Source: Nitriliruptoraceae bacterium
GTDB lineage: Bacteria; Actinomycetota; Nitriliruptoria; Nitriliruptorales; Nitriliruptoraceae
Assembly: GCA_003565155.1 (NCBI GenBank)
Contig: PXDB01000084.1
Location: forward strand, 1 to 40,568
Length of the DNA stretch: 40,568 nucleotides
Direction of reading: 5' to 3'
The notes under the pieces were generated by a model. It had not been told where the DNA came from. It did not search any database and saw nothing but the letters and a program-made list of their open reading frames with translations. The stretch's first letter is position 1, and each line of letters opens with the position of its first letter. Below, piece after piece: positions 32,823-40,568 of the stretch. The position numbers and the translations under genes are program-made.

Positions 32823-34058
32823 TCAGCGTGGGTGCACCGCCCCCATGCGGGTGACGGCATCGGTGAGGATGGCCTGCGAGGTCGCGAGGTTGAGCCGGAC
32901 GTGTCCGGCGCCTCCGGTGCCGAACACGTGCCCGGAGCTCAGCGCCACCCGCGACCGTTCGAGGAAGACGCGTGCCGGACCGGCCAACTCGGACACGATG
33001 CCGGGTCCGTCACCGCTCCCGCCGTCGCCGCCGTCCAGCCCGAGAGCGCGGCAGTCCAGCCACGCCAGGAAGGTGCCCTCCGGCGGGGTCCAGTGCACCT
33101 CGGGGAGGTGCTCGGTCAGCAGTTCGCCGAGCAGCGTGCGGTTCGCGGCGAGCCCGTCCAGCAGCGCATCCAGCCAGGCGTCCCCCTGCTCGAAGGCGAC
33201 GGTGTGGGCGAGCACGCCGAGGTGGCTCGGGCCGTGGCTGACCTCCTCGGGCAGGCGGGCGAGGTCCTCCGTCGCGTCCGGTCCGGCGACGATCAGCGCC
33301 GCCTTGAGGCCGGCGAGGTTCCACGCTTTGGACGCCGAGGTGACCGCGAAGGCGTCCCCGGTGCCGTCGACGGTCAGGTACGGGGTGAACCGGGCACCCT
33401 CGAGCACCAGCGGGGCGTGGATCTCGTCGGCGACGACCCGGACGCCGTGCTCGCGGGCGAGCGCCGCGACGGCCGCGAGTTCCTCGCGGGTGTGCACGGC
33501 CCCGGTGGGGTTGTGCGGGTTGCACAGCAGGTAGGCCACCTCGCTGCTGGCCCCGTTGGCGTGCCCCCGGGCGGCGATGAACGCCTCCCGCAATGACGCC
33601 AGGTCGATGCGGCCGGCGGCATCCAGGGGCGCCTCGACGACGTGGCGGGCGTCGTGGCTGACGAAGGCGTAGAAGGGCGGGTAGACCGGCGCGTTGACCA
33701 CCACGGTGTCCCCGGGGTCGGTGACCAGTCGCAGGACCTCGACGATGCCGAGCATCACATCGGGCGCGATGGCGGTGCGCTCCACGTCGAGGTCGTCCCA
33801 GCCCCAGCGCCGCGCGGCGAAGCCGGACAGCGCCCGCGCGTACTCGCGTGCCCCCGCCGGGTAGCCGGTATCGCCGAGCTCCACCGCCCGGTGCAGGGCT
33901 GCGGCGATCGGTGGGGCGAGTTGGACATCCATCTCCGCGACCCACAGCGGCAGGACGTCGTCGGGGTGCTGTCGCCACTTCACGCTGGTGCGCTGGCGCA
34001 GCGTCGCGAGGTCCAGCTCCTCCAGCGGGTTGCCGTGCTCGGTTGGCGGACCGGTCAT
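32823..34058 (-). CDS. PLP-dependent C-S lyase/aminotransferase, PatB/MalY type
   Basis: A 411-residue fold-type I PLP enzyme related to cystathionine beta-lyases PatB and Mal[19 protein letters not shown] (early, substrate region) is the subfamily hallmark. [40 protein letters not shown] and [12 protein letters not shown] with PLP lysine K244 follow; [11 protein letters not shown] supplies the C-terminal Arg that binds the substrate carboxylate. It probably releases sulfide or thiol from cystathionine or Cys conjugates. The start is ATG 34058. First gene of a two-gene unit with the Nudix gene; padR diverges upstream. Confidence 0.92.
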   Translation of the reverse strand: MTGPPTEHGNPLEELDLATLRQRTSVKWRQHPDDVLPLWVAEMDVQLAPPIAAALHRAVELGDTGYPAGAREYARALSGFAARRWGWDDLDVERTAIAPDVMLGIVEVLRLVTDPGDTVVVNAPVYPPFYAFVSHDARHVVEAPLDAAGRIDLASLREAFIAARGHANGASSEVAYLLCNPHNPTGAVHTREELAAVAALAREHGVRVVADEIHAPLVLEGARFTPYLTVDGTGDAFAVTSASKAWNLAGLKAALIVAGPDATEDLARLPEEVSHGPSHLGVLAHTVAFEQGDAWLDALLDGLAANRTLLGELLTEHLPEVHWTPPEGTFLAWLDCRALGLDGGDGGSGDGPGIVSELAGPARVFLERSRVALSSGHVFGTGGAGHVRLNLATSQAILTDAVTRMGAVHPR

Positions 34059-34171
34059 CGTCGCCCTTCTCGTCCCGACGGGGACGGGTATGGGGCGGGA
34101 GTCAACCAGGCCACGCGGTGGGCGGGATCGACCGCGGGTGGTGTCGGGCCGACGCTGGTGCTCGCCACCAG

Positions 34172-34216
34172 ACCCTTGCACTGCAGGTGTGCGTCGTTAC
34201 CTTGTGGTGCAAGGGT
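34172..34216 (+). promoter_or_regulatory. padR promoter flanked by 10-bp perfect inverted repeat
   Basis: ACCCTTGCAC (34172-34181) and GTGCAAGGGT (34207-34216) are perfect reverse complements 25 bases apart. TTGCAC (34176-34181), 16 bases, TACCTT (34198-34203) forms a plausible promoter between them. The left arm overlaps the -35 and the right arm the expected start site, which suits autoregulation by PadR. Confidence 0.6.
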
Positions 34217-34239
34217 ACGAGCGGACGACGAGGTGGCAG

Positions 34240-34599
34240 GTGGCGGACGAGTCGCGGGGCTCCCGGCTGCTGCGCGGCATCCTCGACGCGTGCCTGCTGG
34301 CGCTGGTCGCCGAGCGGGACCGCTACGGCTACGAGCTGGCGCAGGCGCTGCGCGGGGCGGGCCTGGACATCGTGAAGGACGGGTCCATCTACCCGTTGCT
34401 GTCCCGGCTCGAGCGGCGGGGGGCGCTGACCTCCTACCGCGCACCGGCCGCCGCGGGTCCACCCCGCCGGTACTACGCGATCACCGAGCGCGGCCGGGCG
34501 GAACTCGAGGACGCGCGCACGGTGTGGGCCTCGGTGGCCCGTGGCGTCGACGCGATCCTCGACGGAGTACCGCCGCAGGGAGGAGTTGCCGATGACTGA
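34240..34599 (+). CDS. PadR-family transcriptional regulator
   Basis: A 119-residue winged-helix regulator. SRLLRGILDACLLALVAERD opens the DNA-binding domain, RYGYELAQALRGAGLDIVKD and SIYPLLSRLERRGALTSY are the hallmark PadR stretches, and RRYYAITERGRAELE closes the wing. I choose GTG 34240, with GAGGTGG upstream, because family members start just before this conserved block. Its stop overlaps the next gene by eight bases. PadR proteins often control a co-encoded membrane protein, as appears to be the case here. Confidence 0.92.
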   Translation: MADESRGSRLLRGILDACLLALVAERDRYGYELAQALRGAGLDIVKDGSIYPLLSRLERRGALTSYRAPAAAGPPRRYYAITERGRAELEDARTVWASVARGVDAILDGVPPQGGVADD

Positions 34600-35200
34600 C
34601 CGGTACGGCACCCCGCAGATCGAAGGGACCGTGGCCCGCGTGCAGCATGCCTGGTACCGCGTCGGCATGCCGCGGCGCTGGCGGCGACGTCGTGCCGAGG
34701 AGTTGCAGGCACACCTGCAGGAGGCGGTCGCTGACGGCAGGGCGATCGATGATGTGGTCGGCGACGACATCGAGGCGTTCGCCGCCGAGTGGGCCGCTGC
34801 CGAGCGGTCCCACACCGTCGCCTGGCAGCTGCTGGAGATCCTGGCGGCCCTCGCCCTGCTACCGGGGGTGGCGGCGCTGCTGAACCCCTGGCTGCATGAG
34901 CTGTTCCGGACCTCCGACGACCGGGTGGGTGTACCGGTGAGCCTCCTCACGCTGCTCGCGGTCATCCTGCCCTTCCAAGCCGGCTGGCAGGCGCTGCGCA
35001 TGTGGCGTCATCGGCTGGAGCGGCGCATCAGGACCCTGCTGGGGGGCGGACTGACCCTCTACCTCGCCGTCGCAGCATTCGCGTGGGCCTTCTGGCTGCG
35101 TGAGACCGACCGGCTGCTGCCCCTGGCACCGCTGGCCGCGTGGGCACTGGTGGTGGTCGGTGCGGCGGCCCTGGTTGCCGTCTTCTGGCCGCGGCGGTGA
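34592..35200 (+). CDS. PadR-partner membrane protein with HAAS-like N-terminal domain
   Basis: A 202-residue protein. The N-terminus (RRWRRRRAEELQAHLQEAVA, then DVVGDDIEAFAAEWAAAE) resembles the HAAS signalling domain that often follows padR genes. Four hydrophobic segments follow: LLEILAALALLPGVAALL, VSLLTLLAVILPFQAGW, LTLYLAVAAFAWAFWL and WALVVVGAAALVAVFW. The start is ATG 34592, with GGGAGGAG upstream, inside the padR 3' end, so expression is coupled. It probably senses or responds to envelope conditions, but the exact role is unknown. Confidence 0.82.
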   Translation: MTDRYGTPQIEGTVARVQHAWYRVGMPRRWRRRRAEELQAHLQEAVADGRAIDDVVGDDIEAFAAEWAAAERSHTVAWQLLEILAALALLPGVAALLNPWLHELFRTSDDRVGVPVSLLTLLAVILPFQAGWQALRMWRHRLERRIRTLLGGGLTLYLAVAAFAWAFWLRETDRLLPLAPLAAWALVVVGAAALVAVFWPRR

Positions 35201-35250
35201 CGTACGGTCGGGGGAGGACCCCGACCAGACCCGGCTCTAGGCTGCCGCCG

Positions 35251-38200
35251 GTGACGACGAAGCTCGAGCTGTCCGTCCTCGGCCCCGTGCAGGTCGCCGT
35301 CGACGGTGTCCCGATCCGCCTGGGTGCCCGCAGCCGGGCGCTCCTGCTCGCCCTCTCTCTGCGGCCCGGTGGGGTGGTCGCCTGGGACCACCTCGTCGAC
35401 CTGCTGTGGACCGACCATCCACCCGGTGACGCCCGCAACGCCCTCCAGGTCCTGGTCTCACGGACGCGTCGCACGTTGGGCGATGGGGGAGCGGGGATCG
35501 TGACCCGCGAGCCCGGCTACGTGCTCGACCTGCCCACGGAGGCCATCGACGCGGCGCGCTTCGAGCGGCGGGTCGTGGTGGCGCGACAGACGGCAGCGGG
35601 CGGCGGGGTGCCCGACCCCGACGCGCTGGTGGAGGCACTGTCCTGGTGGCGTGGCGAGCCCTACGCGGAGGCGGTCGACGATCCCGAAGCGGTCGCCGCG
35701 GCCTCGCGGCTCGTGGAGCTGCGCCGTGAGGCCGTGGAGCTGCGCGCCGAGGCCGTGCTGGCGCGCGGCGGCGGCGGGGAGCTGGTCGCTGACCTACGGG
35801 CGGCGGTGGCGGCACACCCCGACCAGGCGCGCACCCACCGGGCGTTGGCCCTCGCGCTCTACCGCTCGGGGCGCGAGGTCGAGGCGCTGGATGTGCTCAA
35901 CGGGCTGCGCGCCCGACTGCGCGACGAGCAGGGGCTCGACCTCGACGAGGCCACCGACCGCCTGCTCGCGGCGATGCTGCGTCGCGACGAGCGGCTGGCC
36001 GGTGCCGCGGCGCCCGGCGCGGGGCCCGGGATCGCCCTCGACGCTGCACCGGAGGCCGCCCCGGACGCCGCTGTGCACCCAGGGGCCGGGACCTCGCAGC
36101 TCGCGCCCCTGCCCACGGCCCGGGACAGCTTCGTCGGTCGCCGTGACGAGCTCGCGGCTGTCCGGGAAGCGGTGCGCCAGGCCAGGGTGGTGACCCTGAT
36201 CGGACCGGGTGGGACGGGCAAGACCCGGCTCGCCGTCGAGGCGATGCGTGACCTCGCTGAGCTGCCGGCGGACGGGGTCGCCTTCGTCGACCTCGCACCG
36301 GTGGGCGACCCCGACGACGTCACGCGGCAGGTCGCCGCGGCGCTGGCCATCGACGCCGACGCCGGCGTGGTCCTACGGGCGCCGGCGGGCGTTCCGCGGG
36401 GGTTGGAGGACCGGATCCAGGGTCGCCTCCGGGACGCGCGTCTGGTGGTGCTGCTCGACAACTGCGAGCACCTCCCCGACGCAGCCGCGGCGGTCGCCGA
36501 CCTCCTCGTGGAGGCCGGTCCGGACGTCCGGGTGCTGGCCACCAGCCGCGAGGCGCTGCGGGTGGACGGCGAGCGGCTGCTGCCCGTCGCCCCGCTGTCC
36601 GTCCCGAGCGATGCGGGTTTCGCGGGCGATGCGGAGGTGCTGCTCGAGCACGACGCCGTGCGGCTGTTCGTCGACCGTGCCCGCGCTGCGGGTGCGGCCC
36701 TCCACCTCGACGCGGTGGACGAGGGGGACGCGGCGGCGGTGGTCGAGCTCTGCCGCCGGCTGGACGGCCTGCCCCTCGCCCTGGAGCTCGCCGCCGCCCG
36801 CGCGGCCACGCTGCCCGTCACCACCCTCGCGGCGCGTCTCGAGGACCGCTTCCAGCTGCTCACGGGTGGTCGTCGCGGGACCCGCCGGCAGCGCACCCTG
36901 GACGCCGTGGTCGCCTGGAGCTACGACCTGCTGGACGGCGAGCAGCAGCGGCTGCTCCGCCGCCTGGGTGCCTTCGCCGGCCCGGTCGGCGCCGACCTGG
37001 TCGCCGCGGTCGTCGGCGACGACGAGGTGGAGGACGCCCCGGGCGCGGCGGGGGAGCAGGTCCTGCCGGCGCTGGTTGAGCTGGCCGACCGGTCCCTGCT
37101 CACCCTGGAGCCGGCGCCGCCCTTGGTCGACGATCCCGCGCGTCGCCCCCGGGTCACCGTGCGGCTGCTCGAGACCATCCGGGCTTTCGCCCAGGACCGC
37201 CTGGTCCGCGAGGATGACGCGGTCGCGGTCCGGCGGCGGCACGCGTCCGTCGTGTCGGCGAGGGCCGCCGCTGCCGGGGCGGGGCTGCAGGGGCCTGAGC
37301 AGCTGCGCTGGCTGGACCTGCTCGACCGGGACCAGGACGAGTGCCGGGCGGCGCTGGCCTGGTGGCTCGAGTCCGAGCCGGACCGTGCGCTGCAGCTGGC
37401 CGTCGACCTGGTCTGGTACTGGTGGTTGCGCGACCACAACGCCGAGGCGGCCCGGTGGTTGCGACGGGCCCTGGACCAGGCGGGGACCGAGGCTGATCCG
37501 CAGCTGCGCGCCCTGGCCCTGGGCTGGCTCGGCCTGCACGAGCTGTTCGACAACCGGATCGAGGCCGCCATCAGCGCGGTCCGCACGGCGGAGACGGTGC
37601 TCGCCGACATCGGTGCCCCCACCGCCTTCGCCAGCGTCGGGGTGCCGCTGCTCGTCGCCTACGTCGACGCGCTGACCGCCGAGGACCAGACCGACGCCTT
37701 CCCGCGGGTGGAGGGCATCGTGGCCCGGGCCGAGGAGCTCGGGGAGCACTGGGTGGTCGCTACGGGCCGCTTCATCCTCGTGGGCATGGCGGTCACCCTC
37801 GGCCAGCATGAGCGGGCACGCCACGACGCCGAGGCTGCGCTGGCCGCGGCCCGCCGGTGCGGGGACCGGTGGGTGGCGTTCCAGACCCGCACGCTGCTCG
37901 GGGTCAGCCACCTCGAGGTCGGCCGTCTCGAGGATGCGGAGCGCGAGCTCGCCGTGGCCGGGCCGTTGGCCGAGGCGGTGGGCGCCCGGGCGCAGCTCAG
38001 GATGGTCCGCACGCAGCAGGCGATCGTGTCGATGCTCCGGGGCGACCACGACCGCGCCGAGGTGGAGCTCACCCGGATGCTCGCCGACGGCCCACTCCAC
38101 GGCCGGGACGTCTCCCAGGCCATGGTGCTGCACGCCCGGGGGATCAACCGTCGGCGCGCCGGCGATGTGCGAGCCGCGGTCACCGACCTGCGCGAGGCCG

Positions 38201-38610
38201 TCCGAGTGTTCGCCGCCGTCGGGGAGGACGTCGGGGCAGCGGAGGCCGCTACCGCGCTCGCCCACGCCGAGGTGGCGCTCGATGAGTTCGGTGCGGCCCG
38301 GACCACCCTGGAGCTCGCCGTCCACCACCTCGGTGCGGTACCCGGTGGCATCCCCGTGGTGACGGCGATCCCCGCCCTCCACGAGGCTGCCGCGGCCGTC
38401 GCCCTGGCCGAGGGGGACGCCGGGCGGGCACTGCTCCACCTCGGCCGAGCAGCCGCCCTGCGCCAGACCGACGCCGCCCCGCTCTCCACGCTCGACGGCA
38501 CCGAGGTGGCACGCCTCGAGGACGCGGCCCGGCGTTCGCTCGGCGAGGGGGCGGCCGAGGTGGTCGCCACCGGCCGTGGCCGCACCGGCCTACTGGCGCC
38601 GATCGACTGA
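35251..38610 (+). CDS. Large BTAD/AfsR-type regulator with AAA and TPR-like domains
   Basis: A 1119-residue transcriptional regulator. Residues 1-95 are an OmpR-like winged helix (LELSVLGPVQVAVDG, RARNALQ-like recognition region, REPGYVLDL). About 100-245 is the bacterial transcriptional activation domain. The ATPase follows, with SFVGRRDELAAVREAV, Walker A GPGGTGKT (318-325), LVVLLDNCEHLPDA (DNCEH 403-407) and RLDGLPLALELAAARA. RLLETIRAFAQDRL marks the winged-helix end, and the remaining ~400 residues are TPR-like helices. I choose GTG 35251: the LSVLGP strand follows at once, and TAGGCT lies seven bases upstream, which suggests a leaderless mRNA. It precedes an exporter operon, a possible target. 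Confidence 0.92.
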   Translation: MTTKLELSVLGPVQVAVDGVPIRLGARSRALLLALSLRPGGVVAWDHLVDLLWTDHPPGDARNALQVLVSRTRRTLGDGGAGIVTREPGYVLDLPTEAIDAARFERRVVVARQTAAGGGVPDPDALVEALSWWRGEPYAEAVDDPEAVAAASRLVELRREAVELRAEAVLARGGGGELVADLRAAVAAHPDQARTHRALALALYRSGREVEALDVLNGLRARLRDEQGLDLDEATDRLLAAMLRRDERLAGAAAPGAGPGIALDAAPEAAPDAAVHPGAGTSQLAPLPTARDSFVGRRDELAAVREAVRQARVVTLIGPGGTGKTRLAVEAMRDLAELPADGVAFVDLAPVGDPDDVTRQVAAALAIDADAGVVLRAPAGVPRGLEDRIQGRLRDARLVVLLDNCEHLPDAAAAVADLLVEAGPDVRVLATSREALRVDGERLLPVAPLSVPSDAGFAGDAEVLLEHDAVRLFVDRARAAGAALHLDAVDEGDAAAVVELCRRLDGLPLALELAAARAATLPVTTLAARLEDRFQLLTGGRRGTRRQRTLDAVVAWSYDLLDGEQQRLLRRLGAFAGPVGADLVAAVVGDDEVEDAPGAAGEQVLPALVELADRSLLTLEPAPPLVDDPARRPRVTVRLLETIRAFAQDRLVREDDAVAVRRRHASVVSARAAAAGAGLQGPEQLRWLDLLDRDQDECRAALAWWLESEPDRALQLAVDLVWYWWLRDHNAEAARWLRRALDQAGTEADPQLRALALGWLGLHELFDNRIEAAISAVRTAETVLADIGAPTAFASVGVPLLVAYVDALTAEDQTDAFPRVEGIVARAEELGEHWVVATGRFILVGMAVTLGQHERARHDAEAALAAARRCGDRWVAFQTRTLLGVSHLEVGRLEDAERELAVAGPLAEAVGARAQLRMVRTQQAIVSMLRGDHDRAEVELTRMLADGPLHGRDVSQAMVLHARGINRRRAGDVRAAVTDLREAVRVFAAVGEDVGAAEAATALAHAEVALDEFGAARTTLELAVHHLGAVPGGIPVVTAIPALHEAAAAVALAEGDAGRALLHLGRAAALRQTDAAPLSTLDGTEVARLEDAARRSLGEGAAEVVATGRGRTGLLAPID

Positions 38611-38627
38611 GGTCGAGGTCGCCGCGT

Positions 38628-38660
38628 GTCAGCGCCCGGTCAGCGCCCGGTCAGCGCCCG
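38628..38660. repeat. 11-bp direct repeat, three perfect copies
   Basis: GTCAGCGCCCG occurs three times in tandem (38628-38638, 38639-38649, 38650-38660). It lies between the BTAD regulator stop and the ABC-2 ATPase start. It could be a binding site array or a simple slippage product. Confidence 0.85.
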
Positions 38661-38716
38661 GGGGCATCGTCCTTGACGAGGACGCGGCACACCCGGTGCC
38701 GCCCGAGGAGGACCCG

Positions 38717-39667
<951 letters not shown>

Positions 39668-39773
39668 TGCGGCGCGGTCCCGCGACCGAGCGTCCCGCAC
39701 GACCAGCCAGGCCCCCGCACCCCACACACCGTCCCGTGCCGCCACACGGCGGCCCACACCCCGGAGGACCACC

Positions 39774-40568
39774 ATGCGCCAGACCATCGACCTGACCCGG
39801 GCCAGCATCCGCATGCTGCTGCGCGACAGCGAGGCCTTCTTCCTCGCCGCCCTCGCCCCCATCCTGTTCCTGCTCGTCTTCAGCCTCTACGACCTGTCCA
39901 TCACCGCCGGCGGTGACCTCGCGCCCGGTGACCTGGGTGCCGGTGCGGGCAGCGGCGCGATCGACTACTTCGACTTCGTGCTGCCGGGCATGCTGGCCAT
40001 GGGGCTGATGAACTTCACCATGGTCGGCATCGCCGGCTCCATCGCCCGGTACCGCGAGACACAGGTGCTGCGCCGGCTGACCGCGACCCCGGTGTCACCC
40101 ATGGCCTTCATCACGGGTCAGGTGCTGGCCCGGCTGGGGGTGTCGGTGTTCCAGGTCCTGCTGCTGCTCGGCACGGGCGTGCTGCTCGGCGGCACCGTGG
40201 TCGGTAACCCGCTGTCGGTGGTCGCCCTGGCGGTGCTCGGCAACCTCACCTTCCTCGCGCTCGGGTTCGCCGTAGCCGGCCGTGCCCCCACCGTTGACGC
40301 CGCGAACAACCTCGCCGGGCTGGCCACGCTGCCGCTGATGTTCCTCTCCGGCATGTTCTTCCCCCTGGCGGCGCTGCCGGGCGGCGTGCGGGTGTTCGCG
40401 GAGTGGCTGCCCATCACACCCCTGATCGAGGGGATGCGGGCCATCGCCCTGGAGGGCACCAGCCTCACGGCCCTCGGATCCGAGCTCTCGTTGCTCGGTG
40501 GCTGGGTCGTGCTGTCCTTCGCCCTGGCCCGGCTGTCCTTCCGGATGGGGGCCGCACCGGTCCGCCAA
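39774..40568 (+). CDS. ABC-2 type exporter permease, cut by window edge
   Basis: 265 codons are present from ATG 39774 (GGAGGA upstream) to the window end with no stop. The early hydrophobic segment FLAALAPILFLLVFSLYDL is followed by an extracellular loop and by LPGMLAMGLMNFTMVGIAGS. RYRETQVLRRLTATPVSP is the conserved cytoplasmic ABC-2 motif, and TLPLMFLSGMFFPLAALP plus LPITPLIEGMRAI are the usual C-terminal signatures. The last codons (FRMGAAPVRQ) look close to a natural C-terminus. Pairs with the ATPase upstream, probably as a homodimer with two ATPase chains. Confidence 0.93.
   Translation, partial: MRQTIDLTRASIRMLLRDSEAFFLAALAPILFLLVFSLYDLSITAGGDLAPGDLGAGAGSGAIDYFDFVLPGMLAMGLMNFTMVGIAGSIARYRETQVLRRLTATPVSPMAFITGQVLARLGVSVFQVLLLLGTGVLLGGTVVGNPLSVVALAVLGNLTFLALGFAVAGRAPTVDAANNLAGLATLPLMFLSGMFFPLAALPGGVRVFAEWLPITPLIEGMRAIALEGTSLTALGSELSLLGGWVVLSFALARLSFRMGAAPVRQ

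Overview
The window is very GC-rich, with dense genes, many GTG starts and frequent 4-base stop/start overlaps (ATGA or GTGA). It encodes a complete coproporphyrin-dependent heme pathway including HemQ/ChdC, a WS/DGAT acyltransferase, a BTAD/AfsR-type regulator and a CE1758/CE1759-like flavoprotein pair. Together these point to a chromosomal segment of an actinobacterium. A deep-branching lineage such as Nitriliruptoria/Euzebya would fit, but that placement is a guess from gene style, not from any search.

Layout. 1-4280 (minus) is a partial Lhr-type helicase carrying three internal in-frame tandem repeats. Its 587-base upstream gap holds a 14-bp perfect inverted repeat and a 24-bp minisatellite. 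4868-10558 (plus) carries an AbiEi/DUF559-like protein, a photolyase, a short-chain dehydrogenase, a His/Asp-type repeat, a WS/DGAT acyltransferase and dUTPase, followed by tRNA-Gly(GCC) at 10636. 11071-21046 is the heme cluster: hemE-hemY-chdC-hemH on minus and hemA-hemC-hemD-hemB-hemL on plus, diverging from a 15.5 kb control region. These nine genes supply every step from glutamyl-tRNA to heme b by the coproporphyrin route.

21047-23111 is gene-poor: a small NodB deacetylase, a frameshifted GNAT pseudogene and unassigned DNA. 23112-25719 is a polar amino-acid ABC importer (binding lipoprotein, permease, ATPase), followed by a conserved gene of unknown function. 26809-29756 is a flavin module: yceI, an LLM monooxygenase and an FMN reductase on minus, facing a divergent marR across overlapping promoters and a palindrome. 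29841-30487 is a two-gene operon of a ribbon-helix-helix protein and a VOC protein with its own operator-like palindrome. 30510-31222 is decayed sequence with remnants of an AAA-type regulator and possibly a GNAT protein.

The right end holds a small lipoprotein, a Nudix hydrolase and a PatB/MalY-type C-S lyase on minus, then padR plus a HAAS-like membrane partner, a large intact BTAD-AAA-TPR regulator and an ABC-2 exporter cut by the window edge. No CRISPR array, insertion sequence or complete prophage gene was seen. The most distinctive features are the many short tandem repeats (several inside lhr), the three decayed loci, and the two compact regulatory modules (MarR/YceI/flavoprotein and RHH/VOC).
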